A DNA stretch of 64,000 nt. Origin: Nonomuraea glycinis. Its GTDB lineage: Bacteria; Actinomycetota; Actinomycetes; Streptosporangiales; Streptosporangiaceae. Of this stretch, positions 42,043 through 52,209 are shown in pieces. How positions within the stretch are numbered: position 1 is the first letter of the stretch; the number at the start of each line of letters is the position of its first letter. A program made the translations under genes and the position numbers. Under the pieces are notes generated by a model. It ran no database searches. It was not told the DNA's origin and worked only from the letters and a program-made list of their open reading frames with translations. The stretch covers positions 949,701 to 1,013,700 of the forward strand of contig NZ_BMNK01000001.1 of assembly GCF_014646515.1 (NCBI RefSeq), in the 5' to 3' direction.

Positions 42043-42672
42043 ATGAACGACATCTACATCACGCTCACCGGCAATGTCGCAGCAGAGCCACGGCAATACA
42101 CCTTCGACGACGGCGTCAAGGTGACCTCGCTCCGAGTGCTCACCTCGCACCGCTACTTCGACAAGAAGCTGGGCCAGTGGGTCGACGGGGAGAAGGTCTG
42201 CTTCGCGGTGCGCTGCTGGCGCGCCCTGGCCGACAATGTCGCGCATTCGGTCCGGGTCGGGCAGCCCGTCGTGGTCTCCGGCAAGCTCCGCATCCGTGAG
42301 TTCGAGCAGGAGGGTGAGCGCCGGTTCATGCCGGAGGTGGAGGCGAGCTCGGTGGGCCACGACCTGCGCTGGGGCACCGGCACCTTCGCCAAGCCGGAGC
42401 GGGGCGGCGCCGCTGCCGCGGTGAGCAGGGAGATGCGTGAGCGCCTGGACGAGGAGACCCGGGACTGGGCCTTGGGCGCGGCCCACCCCGGCGGCCGCGC
42501 GGGCGCTCTCCAGTCGGTGCCGGATCCCCTGTCCGCCGCCCCGGCGCCCACAGAGCGATCCGCGACCGACGGACCGGCGCCCGAGAACGCGACGATCCGC
42601 ATCCTTGGCGCGGCCGACGACAAGGACGGCGAAGAGGCCGAATGGCCCACGGAAGAGCGCGCGGCGGCATAG
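42043..42672 (+). CDS. ssb: Single-stranded DNA-binding protein, SSB paralogue
   Basis: A 209-aa protein with an N-terminal OB-fold: MNDIYITLTGNVAAEPRQYTFDDGVKVTSLRVLTSHRYFDK, VCFAVRCWRALADNVAHSVRVGQPVVVSGKLRIREFEQEGERRFMPEVEASSVGHDLRWGTG. The C-terminal half is a flexible, Pro/Ala-rich linker; the tail ends EERAAA instead of the DDDIPF-type partner tip, so it is a specialised paralogue (SsbB-like), not the essential SSB. GGGAGG lies upstream of the ATG at 42043. The stop codon lies inside a 26-bp tandem duplication. Confidence 0.85.
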   Translation: MNDIYITLTGNVAAEPRQYTFDDGVKVTSLRVLTSHRYFDKKLGQWVDGEKVCFAVRCWRALADNVAHSVRVGQPVVVSGKLRIREFEQEGERRFMPEVEASSVGHDLRWGTGTFAKPERGGAAAAVSREMRERLDEETRDWALGAAHPGGRAGALQSVPDPLSAAPAPTERSATDGPAPENATIRILGAADDKDGEEAEWPTEERAAA

Positions 42673-42712
42673 TCACCGGAGAGAAGGCGGCGGCATAGTC
42701 ACCGGAGAGAAG
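42661..42712 (+). repeat. 26-bp tandem duplication at the ssb stop codon
   Basis: The stretch from 42661 to 42686 (beginning GCGGCGGCATAG and ending GGAGAGAAG) is repeated exactly at 42687-42712. The first copy contains the ssb stop TAG. It is a simple slippage or unequal-crossover product and leaves the protein unaffected. Confidence 0.9.
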
Positions 42713-43298
42713 GACGCCGACGGTGCGCATCGCGGTTGGGCGGGGGCGCCGTCGGAGAAGAAGGGCGGGTCGGAGAAGAAGGGCGGAGAGGGCACCGGCC
42801 GGAGAAGTGGCGGCTGAAGCGTCCGGAGAAGCGGCCGATGGCATTGCCCGTGAAGACGGTCAGGGCAGCTGTCAGGTCCAGGTAACGCCCCGCACCATGT
42901 GTGCTCCTTTCCGAACGGCTCCGCTCGCGGAGTGAGCGGTGTCCTATTACCGACCCCATGACACATGTGGTCGCTCCGCCCAACGTATCGGTTCCCATCG
43001 CACATCGCACACTCCGCAACTATTGTGTTACCGAGGGTTCGCACAAGGCTCCAGCCTCGGACCGGGGCCGAGTGTGACTTCCGTCGGAGGACGGCTCGCC
43101 GGTAGGTGGACCGCCCAGCAGTGCGTGGGGGTGGATCACGGACAGTGGCGTGGGGGGTCGGCGCTGGTGGTCGATGTATGCCGCTTGGGTGTTCACCTGG
43201 TGTGACCACGGAGGAGGCGTTACTATGTTCGAGCTCACTCAAAGTATGCGAAGCATTGCACAATGTAGGCTATGCGTCGTGTAGGAGGTGGTGTGCGG
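42713..43298. other. Gene-free stretch before the TnpB remnant
   Basis: Nearly 600 bp without a convincing gene. The first part is purine-rich with repeated GGAGAAGAAGGGCGG-like words (about 42755-42800). A 6-bp-arm inverted repeat (CTCCGC/GCGGAG) lies at 42919-42932. The open frames on both strands have no family features or plausible starts. The right part (43200-43298) is AT-richer and may be the eroded left side of the transposon remnant. Confidence 0.5.
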
Positions 43299-43665
43299 TG
43301 GGGCTGCCGTTCCGCGCGTGGGACTGCCCTTCCTGCGGTGAGCACCACGCCCCGGGCGTCGACGTCGCCCCGGACGTCGACGTCGCGCTCAACATCCTGG
43401 CCGAAGGCATCCACCTGAAGACCCTGCACGCCCTGGACGATTTAGCGGCCTGAACGGCATGGGGCCGTGCATGACGTGGCCGCCGGGACGGCGGACACCC
43501 GAAACGACTGTGCAGGGCAGATCAGACCAGGACGGCAATCCCGACGACCCTGGCGCCGCCCCGACATCTCCCCCGCGAGAGCGGCGCAGAAGCAGCAGTG
43601 AACACCCCGCCGTGAGGCGGGAGGATCCCCGTCTTTCATGGCGGGGAGAAGTCGAACATCGTTAG
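43299..43665 (+). pseudogene. tnpB: TnpB (IS200/IS605 OrfB) remnant
   Basis: Only the last part of a TnpB gene is left. The zinc ribbon and RuvC-III region read WDCPSCGEHHAPGVDVAPDVDVALNILAEG, matching the family pattern WxCPxCG..HDRDxNAAxNILAxG, though the usual HDRD and second Cys pair are altered. The reading frame ends at TGA 43451-43453. The usual C-terminal tail continues in another frame (43459-43665) with STOP-free sequence resembling TnpB tails, showing a frameshift. The transposase cannot be functional. The upstream two thirds of the gene are gone. Confidence 0.75.
43606..43655 (+). mobile_element. IS200/IS605-type right end with hairpins (omega-RNA 3' end)
   Basis: Hairpin 1: CCCGCC-GTGA-GGCGGG (43606-43621). 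Hairpin 2: CCCCG(TC)..(GG)CGGGG (43627-43646), followed by GAAGTC. These stems with the GGATCCCCG...CGGGGAGAAGTC order are the classic right end of tnpB-only IS605 elements, which also forms the 3' scaffold of the TnpB guide RNA. The end lies about 30 bp upstream of the diguanylate cyclase start. No left end or TAM is recognisable. Confidence 0.7.
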
Positions 43666-43681
43666 TCAGGAGGGACGCGGG

Positions 43682-44974
43682 ATGGTGACAGCCGGTCACG
43701 CCTCGACAAAACCTCGCGACGGTGTGTCATCGCTGGCCGGTCGCTGGCCATTCCTCGCCCAGCGCCGGTTGCTCGTGGCCTACATCAGCGTCATCGTCCT
43801 GCTCGACCTCGCGGCGATCCTGCTGTTCGGGGCCGCCACCGAGGTCCGGTTGCCGGACGTGCTGACCTTCGTCGCCCTGATGAGCTGTGGCGCGGTCTGC
43901 ATCGAGGCCACCAGACGGCTCGGCATGCCCGCCGGCGTCTCACGCGACCTGCTGTCGGCTTGGTGGCTGCCGGTCGCGCTGCTGCTGCCGCCGGTCTACG
44001 CCCTCTTCGCGCCGATCGTGCTGCAGGTGCTGCTGCAGGTGCGGGTCCGTGCGACGGTCCTGCACCGCCGGGTGCTGAGCGCGGCCGCCATCGGCCTGGC
44101 CGGCTGCGTCGCCTCGGTGGTCTTCCACCGGCTGGTGCCCGACCCGAGGGTGCTGTCCCACGGCAGTGCCGTCCCGATCATGTACGCGGTCGCCGCCGCC
44201 CTGCTCTTCGCCCTCATCAACACCGCGCTCGTCGCCGTCGCCGCGCACACCGCGGATCCCGACTCCCGCTGGCGCGAGGTTCTGTGGAACCGCGAGAGCA
44301 TCCTGCTGGACGTGGTGGAGCTGTGCCTCGGCATCACGGTGGCGATCGGGAGCCACCTCAACCTCATGCTGCTCGTCTTCGCGCTCCCGCCGGTCGTCCT
44401 GCTCCAGCGCAGCCTGCTGCACGCCCAACTTCAGGCGGCGGCCCGCACCGACGCCAAAACCGGCCTGCTCAACGCCGCCGCCTGGCAGCGGGAGGCCGAC
44501 ACCGAGATCGTCCGGGCCCGGCGCACCGGCCAGACCCTCGCCCTTCTGATCATCGACATCGACCATTTCAAGCGGGTCAACGACGTTCACGGCCACCTCG
44601 CCGGGGACCAGGTTCTCGTCGGCGTGGCCGGGATGCTCCGCAGCCAGGTGCGCGAATACGACGTGGTGGGCCGCTTCGGCGGCGAGGAGTTCGTCGTCCT
44701 GCTGCCCGGGGCGGACCTCCCTGAAGCCCGGCGCGTGGCTGAGCGCCTGCGCACCCGCATCGGCCGCATGGCCGTTCCCGCCGACGAGGCGATGATCACG
44801 GTGACGGTCTCGGCGGGCGTCGCCCTGATGAGCGTCCACGGCGACGACCTGATCGAGCTCCTGGCGGCGGCCGACCTGGCCCTCTACCGGGCGAAGGAAC
44901 TGGGGCGAAACCGCATCTGCATCCCAGCCGTCCCCTCACCACCACCCCGTCTGCCAGGAGAGGCCCCCGCCTGA
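43682..44974 (+). CDS. Membrane diguanylate cyclase (GGDEF)
   Basis: A 430-aa protein. Residues 25-255 hold six or so membrane segments (LLVAYISVIVLLDLAAILLF, WWLPVALLLPPVYALFAPIVLQVLL, VPIMYAVAAALLFALINTALVAVAA and others). The GGDEF domain spans 260-415 with DIDHFKRVNDVHGH and the active-site GGEEF. An inhibitory RxxD site (REYD) lies five residues before GGEEF, as required for product inhibition by c-di-GMP. The enzyme makes c-di-GMP, which controls development in actinomycetes. AGGAGGG is 7 nt before the ATG. The TnpB right end sits just upstream, so the gene's promoter may lie within or beyond the IS remnant. The stop falls in the first copy of a 75-bp repeat. Confidence 0.9.
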   Translation: MVTAGHASTKPRDGVSSLAGRWPFLAQRRLLVAYISVIVLLDLAAILLFGAATEVRLPDVLTFVALMSCGAVCIEATRRLGMPAGVSRDLLSAWWLPVALLLPPVYALFAPIVLQVLLQVRVRATVLHRRVLSAAAIGLAGCVASVVFHRLVPDPRVLSHGSAVPIMYAVAAALLFALINTALVAVAAHTADPDSRWREVLWNRESILLDVVELCLGITVAIGSHLNLMLLVFALPPVVLLQRSLLHAQLQAAARTDAKTGLLNAAAWQREADTEIVRARRTGQTLALLIIDIDHFKRVNDVHGHLAGDQVLVGVAGMLRSQVREYDVVGRFGGEEFVVLLPGADLPEARRVAERLRTRIGRMAVPADEAMITVTVSAGVALMSVHGDDLIELLAAADLALYRAKELGRNRICIPAVPSPPPRLPGEAPA

Positions 44975-45178
44975 GCCTTCGGCCGATCACCGCCGGCCGT
45001 TCGGGTTGGAGTGCGGGGGGAGGGGTTGTCAGGAGAGGCCCCGCCTGAGCTTTCGGCCGATCACCGGCGGCCGTTCGGGTTGGAGTGCGGGGGGAGGGGT
45101 TGTCAGGAGAGGCCCCGCCTGAGTCTTCGGCCGATCACCGGCGGCCGTTGGGGTGGAGTGCGGGGGAGGGCGTTGTGA
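44955..45178 (+). repeat. Three tandem copies of a 74-75-bp unit
   Basis: Copies start at 44955, 45030 and 45104, each beginning CAGGAGAGGC and containing CGGCCGATCACC and TTGGAGTGCGGGGG. Copies 1 and 2 differ at only a few bases. Each has a potential stem (CGGCCG near the start, pairing with CGGCCG after the ATCACCGG loop). The first copy includes the last codons and stop of the diguanylate cyclase. The rest is the intergenic space before ettA. The most likely origin is tandem duplication of the terminator region. Confidence 0.9.
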
Positions 45179-45244
45179 GGCGGCTTGGTGGGTGGGGGAG
45201 TGGGGCGGCGGAAGCCCGGGTCGAGTGCCCCTAAGCTAGATACC

Positions 45245-46909
<1,665 letters not shown>

Positions 46910-46929
46910 TCCAGCCTGATCTCGCAGCC

Positions 46930-46963
46930 CGAATCCCGCACGGAGCTCTCCGCGCGGGATTCG
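46930..46963 (+). terminator. Hairpin downstream of ettA
   Basis: CGAATCCCGC (46930-46939) pairs with GCGGGATTCG (46954-46963), 10 bp without mismatch, and the loop contains CGGAG...CTCCG, which extends the stem. It lies 20 bp after the stop. No T-run follows, as is common in high-GC terminators. Confidence 0.65.
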
Positions 46964-47148
46964 GCGTGTAAGCGGCGCGGGCCGAGCAGCCAGAGGCATG
47001 GGATCCGGTCGATGGGGGATTGAGAGCTCGGTCTTGTGCTCCGGCGATTTGGGGATGTCCCTGATCTGGCGTCTCGGCCGCTTGTCGTACGGGGTGATGT
47101 GACAGGGCCGGAGCTGGGGCATGTGCGATGAACCGGTAGCGTTGCCCC

Positions 47149-47571
47149 GTGGTTCAACACTCCCTCGCACAGCGGCACGTCTTTCCCCGCATGGTGAGAT
47201 TCGCGGACATCGACTCACAGGGCCATGTGAACAACGTCCGCTTCCTCGACTACCTCGAAGACGCCCGCCTGGGCATGCTGTACGTCGATCGCCAGCGGGC
47301 CGGAGAGACGCCGTTCAAGGGCCTGGTGGTGTCCCGGCACGAGATCGACTACAAGCGGCCGCTCGGGTTCCGCGCCGAGCCGGTCAGGGTGGAGACCTGG
47401 GTGACGGACCTCGGGGCGGTGCGGTTCACGCTGCGGTACGAGATCCGCGACGACGAGGAGCTGTACGTGACCGCCCGGTCGGTGCTCGTGGCCTACGACG
47501 TGGAGCGCGAGGCTCCGCGCAGGCTCACGGCCGACGAGAGGTCGTACCTTCAGTGTTTCACCAGCGACTGA
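47149..47571 (+). CDS. Acyl-CoA thioesterase (4HBT family)
   Basis: A 140-aa hot-dog-fold protein: VRFADIDSQGHVNNVRFLDYLEDARLGML contains the catalytic aspartate block D-S-x-G-H-V-N-N. The later VVSRHEIDYKRPLGFRAEPVRVETWV and TARSVLVAYDVE are typical of FcbC/YbgC-like enzymes. It hydrolyses acyl-CoA thioesters; substrate unknown. The GTG at 47149 has no ribosome site; TAGCGT 7 nt upstream hints at leaderless translation. Confidence 0.88.
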   Translation: MVQHSLAQRHVFPRMVRFADIDSQGHVNNVRFLDYLEDARLGMLYVDRQRAGETPFKGLVVSRHEIDYKRPLGFRAEPVRVETWVTDLGAVRFTLRYEIRDDEELYVTARSVLVAYDVEREAPRRLTADERSYLQCFTSD

Positions 47572-47593
47572 CCCCCACATCTCCGCCTCGATC

Positions 47594-48784
47594 ATGAAAA
47601 ATCGTGGCATGAGGCGTTGGGTGATGCTGGGACTCGGCGTCAACGCGCACGCCGGCGTCACCCTCGGGCTGTCCGGCCTGCCCCTCGTCATCCCCGACCT
47701 GCAACGGCACTTCGGGGTGTCCCTTCCGGTGGCCGGGATCATCGGCAACGCCCCCGGCATCGGCATCCTGTTCGCGCTCGTGGCTTGGGGCGCGCTGGCC
47801 GACAGGTGCGGCGAGCGCCTTGTCCTGGGCCTCGGCGTGGGGACGGCCGCCGTGCTGTTCGCCGCGGTGGCCTTCGTCGACCAGATCTGGGCGGTGATCG
47901 CGTTACTCGCCCTGGCCGGCGCCGCGGGCTGCGCCGCGCTGGTGGGCGGCGGCCGGATCGTGCTGCGCTGGTTCCTGCCGCCGGAACGCGGGGTCGCCAT
48001 GGGGGTGCGCCAGGTCTCCTACACGCTCGGCATGGCCGCGGCCGCCTTCATCCTGCCACCGGTCGCACGCGCCCACGGCATCTCCGGCGTGCTGATCGTC
48101 TGCGCGGGCACGTGCCTGCTCGCGGCGGTGCTGGCCGCCGTCTTCCTGGCCGACCCGCCGCACACCCCCGGCCGGGCCGGCGCGGCTCCGGCCGTCTCGC
48201 CCTACCGGCAGCCGGCGCTGTGGCGGGTGCACGCCACCAGCGCCCTGCAGGTGGTGCCGCAGGTGGTGGTCGGTACGTACGGGGTGGCCTGTCTGGTCGG
48301 CGTCTACGGCTGGGACGGGGTCGAGGCCGGGCAGCTCTTCGGCTTCGCGGCCATCGGCGGGGCGGCCATCCGGGTCGCGGTGGGCCGCTGGTCCGACGTG
48401 ACGGGCTTGCGGATGGCTCCCCTGCGGCTGCTCACCCTGGTCGCGCTCGGCGTGCTGGCCCTGCTGGTGCTGGGCACCTTCACCCGCTCCTGGCCCGGCG
48501 TCGCCATGCTGGCGCTGGCCTCGCTGATCACTGTGGCGGGCAACGGCCTGGCCTACCTCGCGGCAGGCGAGCTCGCCGGTCCGGCCGCGGCGGGGCGGGT
48601 GCTCGGCACCCACAACACCGTCCAGAACATCGTGGTCCTGGCCGTGACACCGGTGGCCGGGCTGCTGATCACCGGTGCGGGCTACTGGGCGGCGTTCGTG
48701 GCAGGGCTGGTGTGCCTGCTGATCTCGGTGCCCGTCATCCCCGTCCGCGACGAGCGCGACGGTACGAGCGCCGCCCCTGCGTGA
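47594..48784 (+). CDS. MFS transporter (CynX/NimT-like)
   Basis: A 396-aa membrane protein with 12 predicted helices, first VMLGLGVNAHAGVTLGLSGL. It has the MFS motif A-like loop GALADRCGERLVLGLGV after TM2 and the second-half counterpart VGRWSDVTGLRMAPL. The family includes exporters and carboxylate or cyanate importers; substrate unknown. It lies 22 bp after the thioesterase gene and could be cotranscribed. Two starts are possible (47594, 47609); neither has a clear ribosome site. Its last codons lie in the first unit of a tandem repeat. Confidence 0.85.
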   Translation: MKNRGMRRWVMLGLGVNAHAGVTLGLSGLPLVIPDLQRHFGVSLPVAGIIGNAPGIGILFALVAWGALADRCGERLVLGLGVGTAAVLFAAVAFVDQIWAVIALLALAGAAGCAALVGGGRIVLRWFLPPERGVAMGVRQVSYTLGMAAAAFILPPVARAHGISGVLIVCAGTCLLAAVLAAVFLADPPHTPGRAGAAPAVSPYRQPALWRVHATSALQVVPQVVVGTYGVACLVGVYGWDGVEAGQLFGFAAIGGAAIRVAVGRWSDVTGLRMAPLRLLTLVALGVLALLVLGTFTRSWPGVAMLALASLITVAGNGLAYLAAGELAGPAAAGRVLGTHNTVQNIVVLAVTPVAGLLITGAGYWAAFVAGLVCLLISVPVIPVRDERDGTSAAPA

Positions 48785-48906
48785 CACCAGGATTCGAGCG
48801 CCGCCCGTACGTGGCGGGGTGACAGCGCCGCCCTTACGTGGCGGGGTGACAGCGCCGCCCGTACGTGGCGTTGCGGGGGGCAGCGTCGTCCTACGTGGCG
48901 TCGCGG
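48767..48906. repeat. Five tandem copies of a 27-31-bp unit between convergent genes
   Basis: Units begin AGCGCCGCCC at 48767, 48797, 48824 and 48851, with a diverged one (AGCGTCGTCC) at 48882. The two middle periods are exactly 27 bp (AGCGCCGCCC then TACGTGGCGGGGTGAC). The first unit encodes the end of the MFS protein, and the last encodes the C-terminal RDAT and stop of the GH13 enzyme on the other strand. Confidence 0.88.
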
Positions 48907-50402
48907 TGCAGCCAGACGGCCTGGTCGGGGGGTAGGGTCCGGCCGTCGAGCCGGCCGCTGGACAGCAGGACGCGTTCGTGCGGCGGAAGTCGTACGGGAT
49001 CGGTGCCGCAGTTGAGTGCGCAGACCAGTGAGCCGCGTGCGAAGACCAGCGTGTCCTCGGGCGAGTCCAGCCACCGCAGTTCGTACGGGACGGTCCGCAC
49101 CAGCGTGTCGCGGCAGGCCAGGGCGCGCCGGTAGAACTCCAGCGTCGAGTCCGGGTCACCGGCCTGCCGGTCCGCGCTGAGCGCAGCGAAGGAGTCCGGC
49201 TGTGGCAGCCAGGGCGTCACCCCCTGGGGGGAGAACCCGTGGGAGGCGCCACGGGGCGACCACGGCATCGGCACCCGGCAGCCGTCGCGGCCGGGCAGTT
49301 CGCCCTTTGATTGGATGAAAACGGGGTCCTGGCGCGCTTCCGGTGGAAAATCCTCTACCTGAGGGAGGCCTAGTTCCTCCCCCTGGTAGAGATATGCCGA
49401 CCCGGGCAGCGCAAGCATTGTGAGCAATGCGGCTTTTGCCCGTGAAAGTCCGGTGCCGGGATCGGCGGTGTCGTAGCGCGTGCGGTGCCGTACGACATCG
49501 TGGTTGGACAGCACCCAGGTGGCGAACGGGACGGTCGCCAGCGTGTCGTCGATGACCTTTCTGAACGCGGTCGCCGACCAGGGCGCCTGCAGCCAGGCGA
49601 AGTTGAAGCTCTGGTGCAACTCGTCCGGGCGTACGTAGCGGGCCAGGTCCTCCGGGCTGTCGGTCCACACCTCGCCGACGGCCATCCGCTCACCCGGATA
49701 GCCGTCCAGCAGCCTGCGCCAGTCGCGGTAGACCTCGTGCACCTCCGGCCGGCCCCACACGGGCGAGGCGGTCTTGAAGGACTGGTCCTCGACGTCCGGC
49801 AGTCCTTCCGCCTTGAACAGCCCCATCGCCACGTCGATGCGGAACCCGTCGACCCCCCTGTCCAGCCAGAACCGCAGGATGTCCAGGAACTCCGCGTGCA
49901 CCTCGGGATTGCGCCAGTTGAAGTCCGGCTGACTGGGGGCGAACAGGTGCAGATACCACGAGCCGTCCGGCAGCTTCGTCCACGCCGGGCCGCTGAAGGT
50001 GGACTGCCAGTTGTTCGGCCGGTCGCGGAACAGGTAACGATCGCGGCCCTCGCCCCGCAGCGCGGCCTGGAACCATGGATGCGCACTGGAGCTGTGGTTG
50101 GGCACGATGTCCACGAGCACCTTCAGGCCGAGCGCGTGCGCGTCGGCGACCAGCGCGTCGAAGTCCGCCAGCGTCCCGAACAGCGGATCGACGTCGCGGT
50201 AGTCCGCCACGTCGTAACCGCCGTCGGCCATCGGAGAGGTGTAGAAGGGGGTCAGCCAGACGGCGTCGACACCCAGCCGCTTGAGGTACGGCAGGCGCTC
50301 ACGGGCCCCGGCCAGGTCGCCGACGCCGTCTCCGGAGGCGTCGGCGAAGCTGCGTACGTAGATCTCATAGACGACGGCATCACGCCACCAGGGGATATCC
50401 AT
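48891..50402 (-). CDS. Alpha-glucosidase / alpha-amylase family enzyme (GH13)
   Basis: A 503-aa cytoplasmic GH13 enzyme. Region I is DIVPNHSS, region II GFRIDVAMG (catalytic Asp), region III VGEVW (catalytic Glu), region IV VLSNHDVVRH (stabilising Asp). The N-terminus WWRDAVVYEIYVRSFADASGDGVGDL and the long loop LFRDRPNNWQSTFSG are typical of oligo-1,6-glucosidase and trehalose-active enzymes. No signal peptide. It lies third in an operon after mscS and glbO (17-bp gap). Substrate not determined. Confidence 0.9.
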   Translation of the reverse strand: MDIPWWRDAVVYEIYVRSFADASGDGVGDLAGARERLPYLKRLGVDAVWLTPFYTSPMADGGYDVADYRDVDPLFGTLADFDALVADAHALGLKVLVDIVPNHSSSAHPWFQAALRGEGRDRYLFRDRPNNWQSTFSGPAWTKLPDGSWYLHLFAPSQPDFNWRNPEVHAEFLDILRFWLDRGVDGFRIDVAMGLFKAEGLPDVEDQSFKTASPVWGRPEVHEVYRDWRRLLDGYPGERMAVGEVWTDSPEDLARYVRPDELHQSFNFAWLQAPWSATAFRKVIDDTLATVPFATWVLSNHDVVRHRTRYDTADPGTGLSRAKAALLTMLALPGSAYLYQGEELGLPQVEDFPPEARQDPVFIQSKGELPGRDGCRVPMPWSPRGASHGFSPQGVTPWLPQPDSFAALSADRQAGDPDSTLEFYRRALACRDTLVRTVPYELRWLDSPEDTLVFARGSLVCALNCGTDPVRLPPHERVLLSSGRLDGRTLPPDQAVWLHRDAT

Positions 50403-50419
50403 GTGGCGTGTCCTGCCCG

Positions 50420-50800
50420 CTATGTCGGCGAGTTCACCAGGCTCTGCGCGGCGTAGACGAGATAGTCCCAGAGCCGCTTGTCCTGCTCCTCGGACAGCTC
50501 CAGCACGTCGACGGCGTCGCGCATGTGCTTCAGCCAGGCCTCACGCTCGGCCTCGCCGATCACGAACGGCACGTGCCGCATCCGCAGTCTGGGGTGCCCG
50601 CGCTGCTGGCTGTAGGTGTTGGGGCCACCCCAGTATTGGATCAGGAACCCGCGGAGCCGTTCCTCGGCGCCTGTCAGATCCTCTTCGGGGTAGAGAGGAC
50701 GGAGCAGCGGGTCGTCGGCCACCCCTTCGTAGAAACGGTGCACGAGACGGCGGAACGTCTCCTCGCCCCCGACGGCGTCGTAGAAGGAGATCTCAGTCAC
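50420..50800 (-). CDS. glbO: Truncated haemoglobin, group II (GlbO)
   Basis: A 126-aa 2/2 haemoglobin: [85 protein letters not shown]. The proximal histidine is in RMRHVPF, with Tyr and Trp of the distal pocket in FYEGV and WLKHM. GlbO binds O2 and handles reactive oxygen or nitrogen species. The GTG start is 9 bp after mscS stops. Confidence 0.93.
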   Translation of the reverse strand: MTEISFYDAVGGEETFRRLVHRFYEGVADDPLLRPLYPEEDLTGAEERLRGFLIQYWGGPNTYSQQRGHPRLRMRHVPFVIGEAEREAWLKHMRDAVDVLELSEEQDKRLWDYLVYAAQSLVNSPT

Positions 50801-50809
50801 GGCCCCAGC

Positions 50810-51805
50810 CTATGCGGTGGGCACCATGGCGATGTCCGCGGCGTCCAGCGCCGACTTCACCCGCAGCCGGAGCTCCCGGGCGACCTGCGCCTGCTGGGCG
50901 GGCAGCGTCTTGGCCGACAGGCGGAAGACCAGCGTGCTGTCCGACAACTGCTCCACTCCGTACACCTTCGGCTGCTCCACGAGCATCGTCTCGCGGAACT
51001 CGACGTCGGCCCAGATCTCCTCGGCCACGTGCTCCAGCAGCACGCGCACGGTGGTGATGTCGCTGGTGTAGGAGACCGGGACGTCCATGTAGGCGCGCGA
51101 CCAGCCCTGCGACTCGTTGCCGACGCGGGTGATGGTCCCGTTGCGGATGTACCAGACGCGGCCGTCGGAGTCGCGCAGCCGGGTGACGCGCAGGGTGACC
51201 GCCTCGACGGTGCCGATCGCGGCGCCCGTGTCGATCACGTCACCCACGCCGTACTGGTCTTCGAGCAGCATGAACATGCCCGCGATGAAGTCCTTGACCA
51301 GCTCCTGCGCGCCGAAGCCGATGGCGACGCCGAGGATGCCGACGCTGGTGAGCAGGGGCGCGATGGGGATCGTCAGGCGGTCCAGCACGGTCAGCAGGGT
51401 CGTGCCGATGATGACGATGGTGGCGATGTGCTTGAGCACCGACCCCATGGTCTCGGCCCGCTGCCTGCGGCGCTCACGCAGCAGTGTGTCGATGCCCTCG
51501 GCCTGCGAGCCCTTGCGCCAGCGGCCGGAGAGCGGCCCGCTGACGGCGGTGCGGGCGACGACCCTGGTGATCAGCCGGAGCACGATGTTGCGGATCACGA
51601 TGCCGAACACCAGGATCAGCAGAACGGTGATCAGGCTGGCCACGAGCGGAGCCCAGGCGGCGTTGTCGAACCATCCGGCCAGGGTCGCGCAGAGCACTGT
51701 GTCGTTCGAGCAGACGCTCGCTATCTGGGTGCTGACCTCGCCCAAGCTGGGGAGCTCGGACAGTGATGGGGTCGGCGACGGTGCCGGTGAAGCCAGCAGG
51801 GACAC
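50810..51805 (-). CDS. mscS: Small-conductance mechanosensitive channel (MscS family)
   Basis: A 331-aa channel. One or two N-terminal helices (WAPLVASLITVLLILVFGIVIRNIVLRLI), then TM3 with pore-forming VLKHIATIVIIGTTLLTVLDRL and ILGVAIGFGAQELVKDFIAG, and a beta-domain DQYGVGDVIDTGAAIGTVEAVTLRVTRLRDSDGRVWYIRNG. It opens in hypo-osmotic shock. I use the GTG at 51805 because GGAGG lies 9 nt upstream; the frame extends to 51892 without one. First gene of the mscS-glbO-GH13 operon. Confidence 0.9.
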   Translation of the reverse strand: MSLLASPAPSPTPSLSELPSLGEVSTQIASVCSNDTVLCATLAGWFDNAAWAPLVASLITVLLILVFGIVIRNIVLRLITRVVARTAVSGPLSGRWRKGSQAEGIDTLLRERRRQRAETMGSVLKHIATIVIIGTTLLTVLDRLTIPIAPLLTSVGILGVAIGFGAQELVKDFIAGMFMLLEDQYGVGDVIDTGAAIGTVEAVTLRVTRLRDSDGRVWYIRNGTITRVGNESQGWSRAYMDVPVSYTSDITTVRVLLEHVAEEIWADVEFRETMLVEQPKVYGVEQLSDSTLVFRLSAKTLPAQQAQVARELRLRVKSALDAADIAMVPTA

Positions 51806-52209
51806 GGGACGGGTCCTCCTCGAAAGCGGTTCGGTCGGCGGTATGGGGCCAAACTCCCCAAAGATACCGCCGACCGAACCGGCCGCCGTCACATCACGCC
51901 GGGGAAGACGGGGGCGTCAGGCTCCTGGGCCGCGAAGGGAGGAGCCTGACGCTCCGATGACGGACGGCTTGGCCGGGACACACACCCGGAAGCGTGTCCC
52001 ATGCCGTTTCCGGGAGGGGGCCCCGAAGCGCTCCACGGGCGAACCCGCGAAGCGAGCCTGTCACTCTGAGTGACGAAATCGGAGGCGGCGGGATGGCCAG
52101 GGCCCCCTGCGAGAGGGAACCCTCCGCACCGGCCACCCCGCCGACCTCGTGGAGCCGCGGTGGCTGCGGTGAGCCGTGGTGGCTGCGCTCCACCCGGATC
52201 ACCGCGTCG
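51806..52209. other. Gene-free stretch upstream of mscS
   Basis: About 400 bp with no gene I can support. It contains a strong 13-bp-arm hairpin at 51914-51952 (entered separately). The rest has only shadow frames and must include the mscS promoter. Confidence 0.5.
51914..51952 (-). terminator. Strong hairpin between the small gene at 52210 and mscS
   Basis: GCGTCAGGCTCCT (51914-51926) and AGGAGCCTGACGC (51940-51952) are perfect 13-bp inverted arms with a 13-nt loop. On the minus strand it follows the hypothetical gene ending at 52210 and precedes mscS by about 110 bp, so it may be a terminator or a leader structure. No T-run. Confidence 0.6.
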
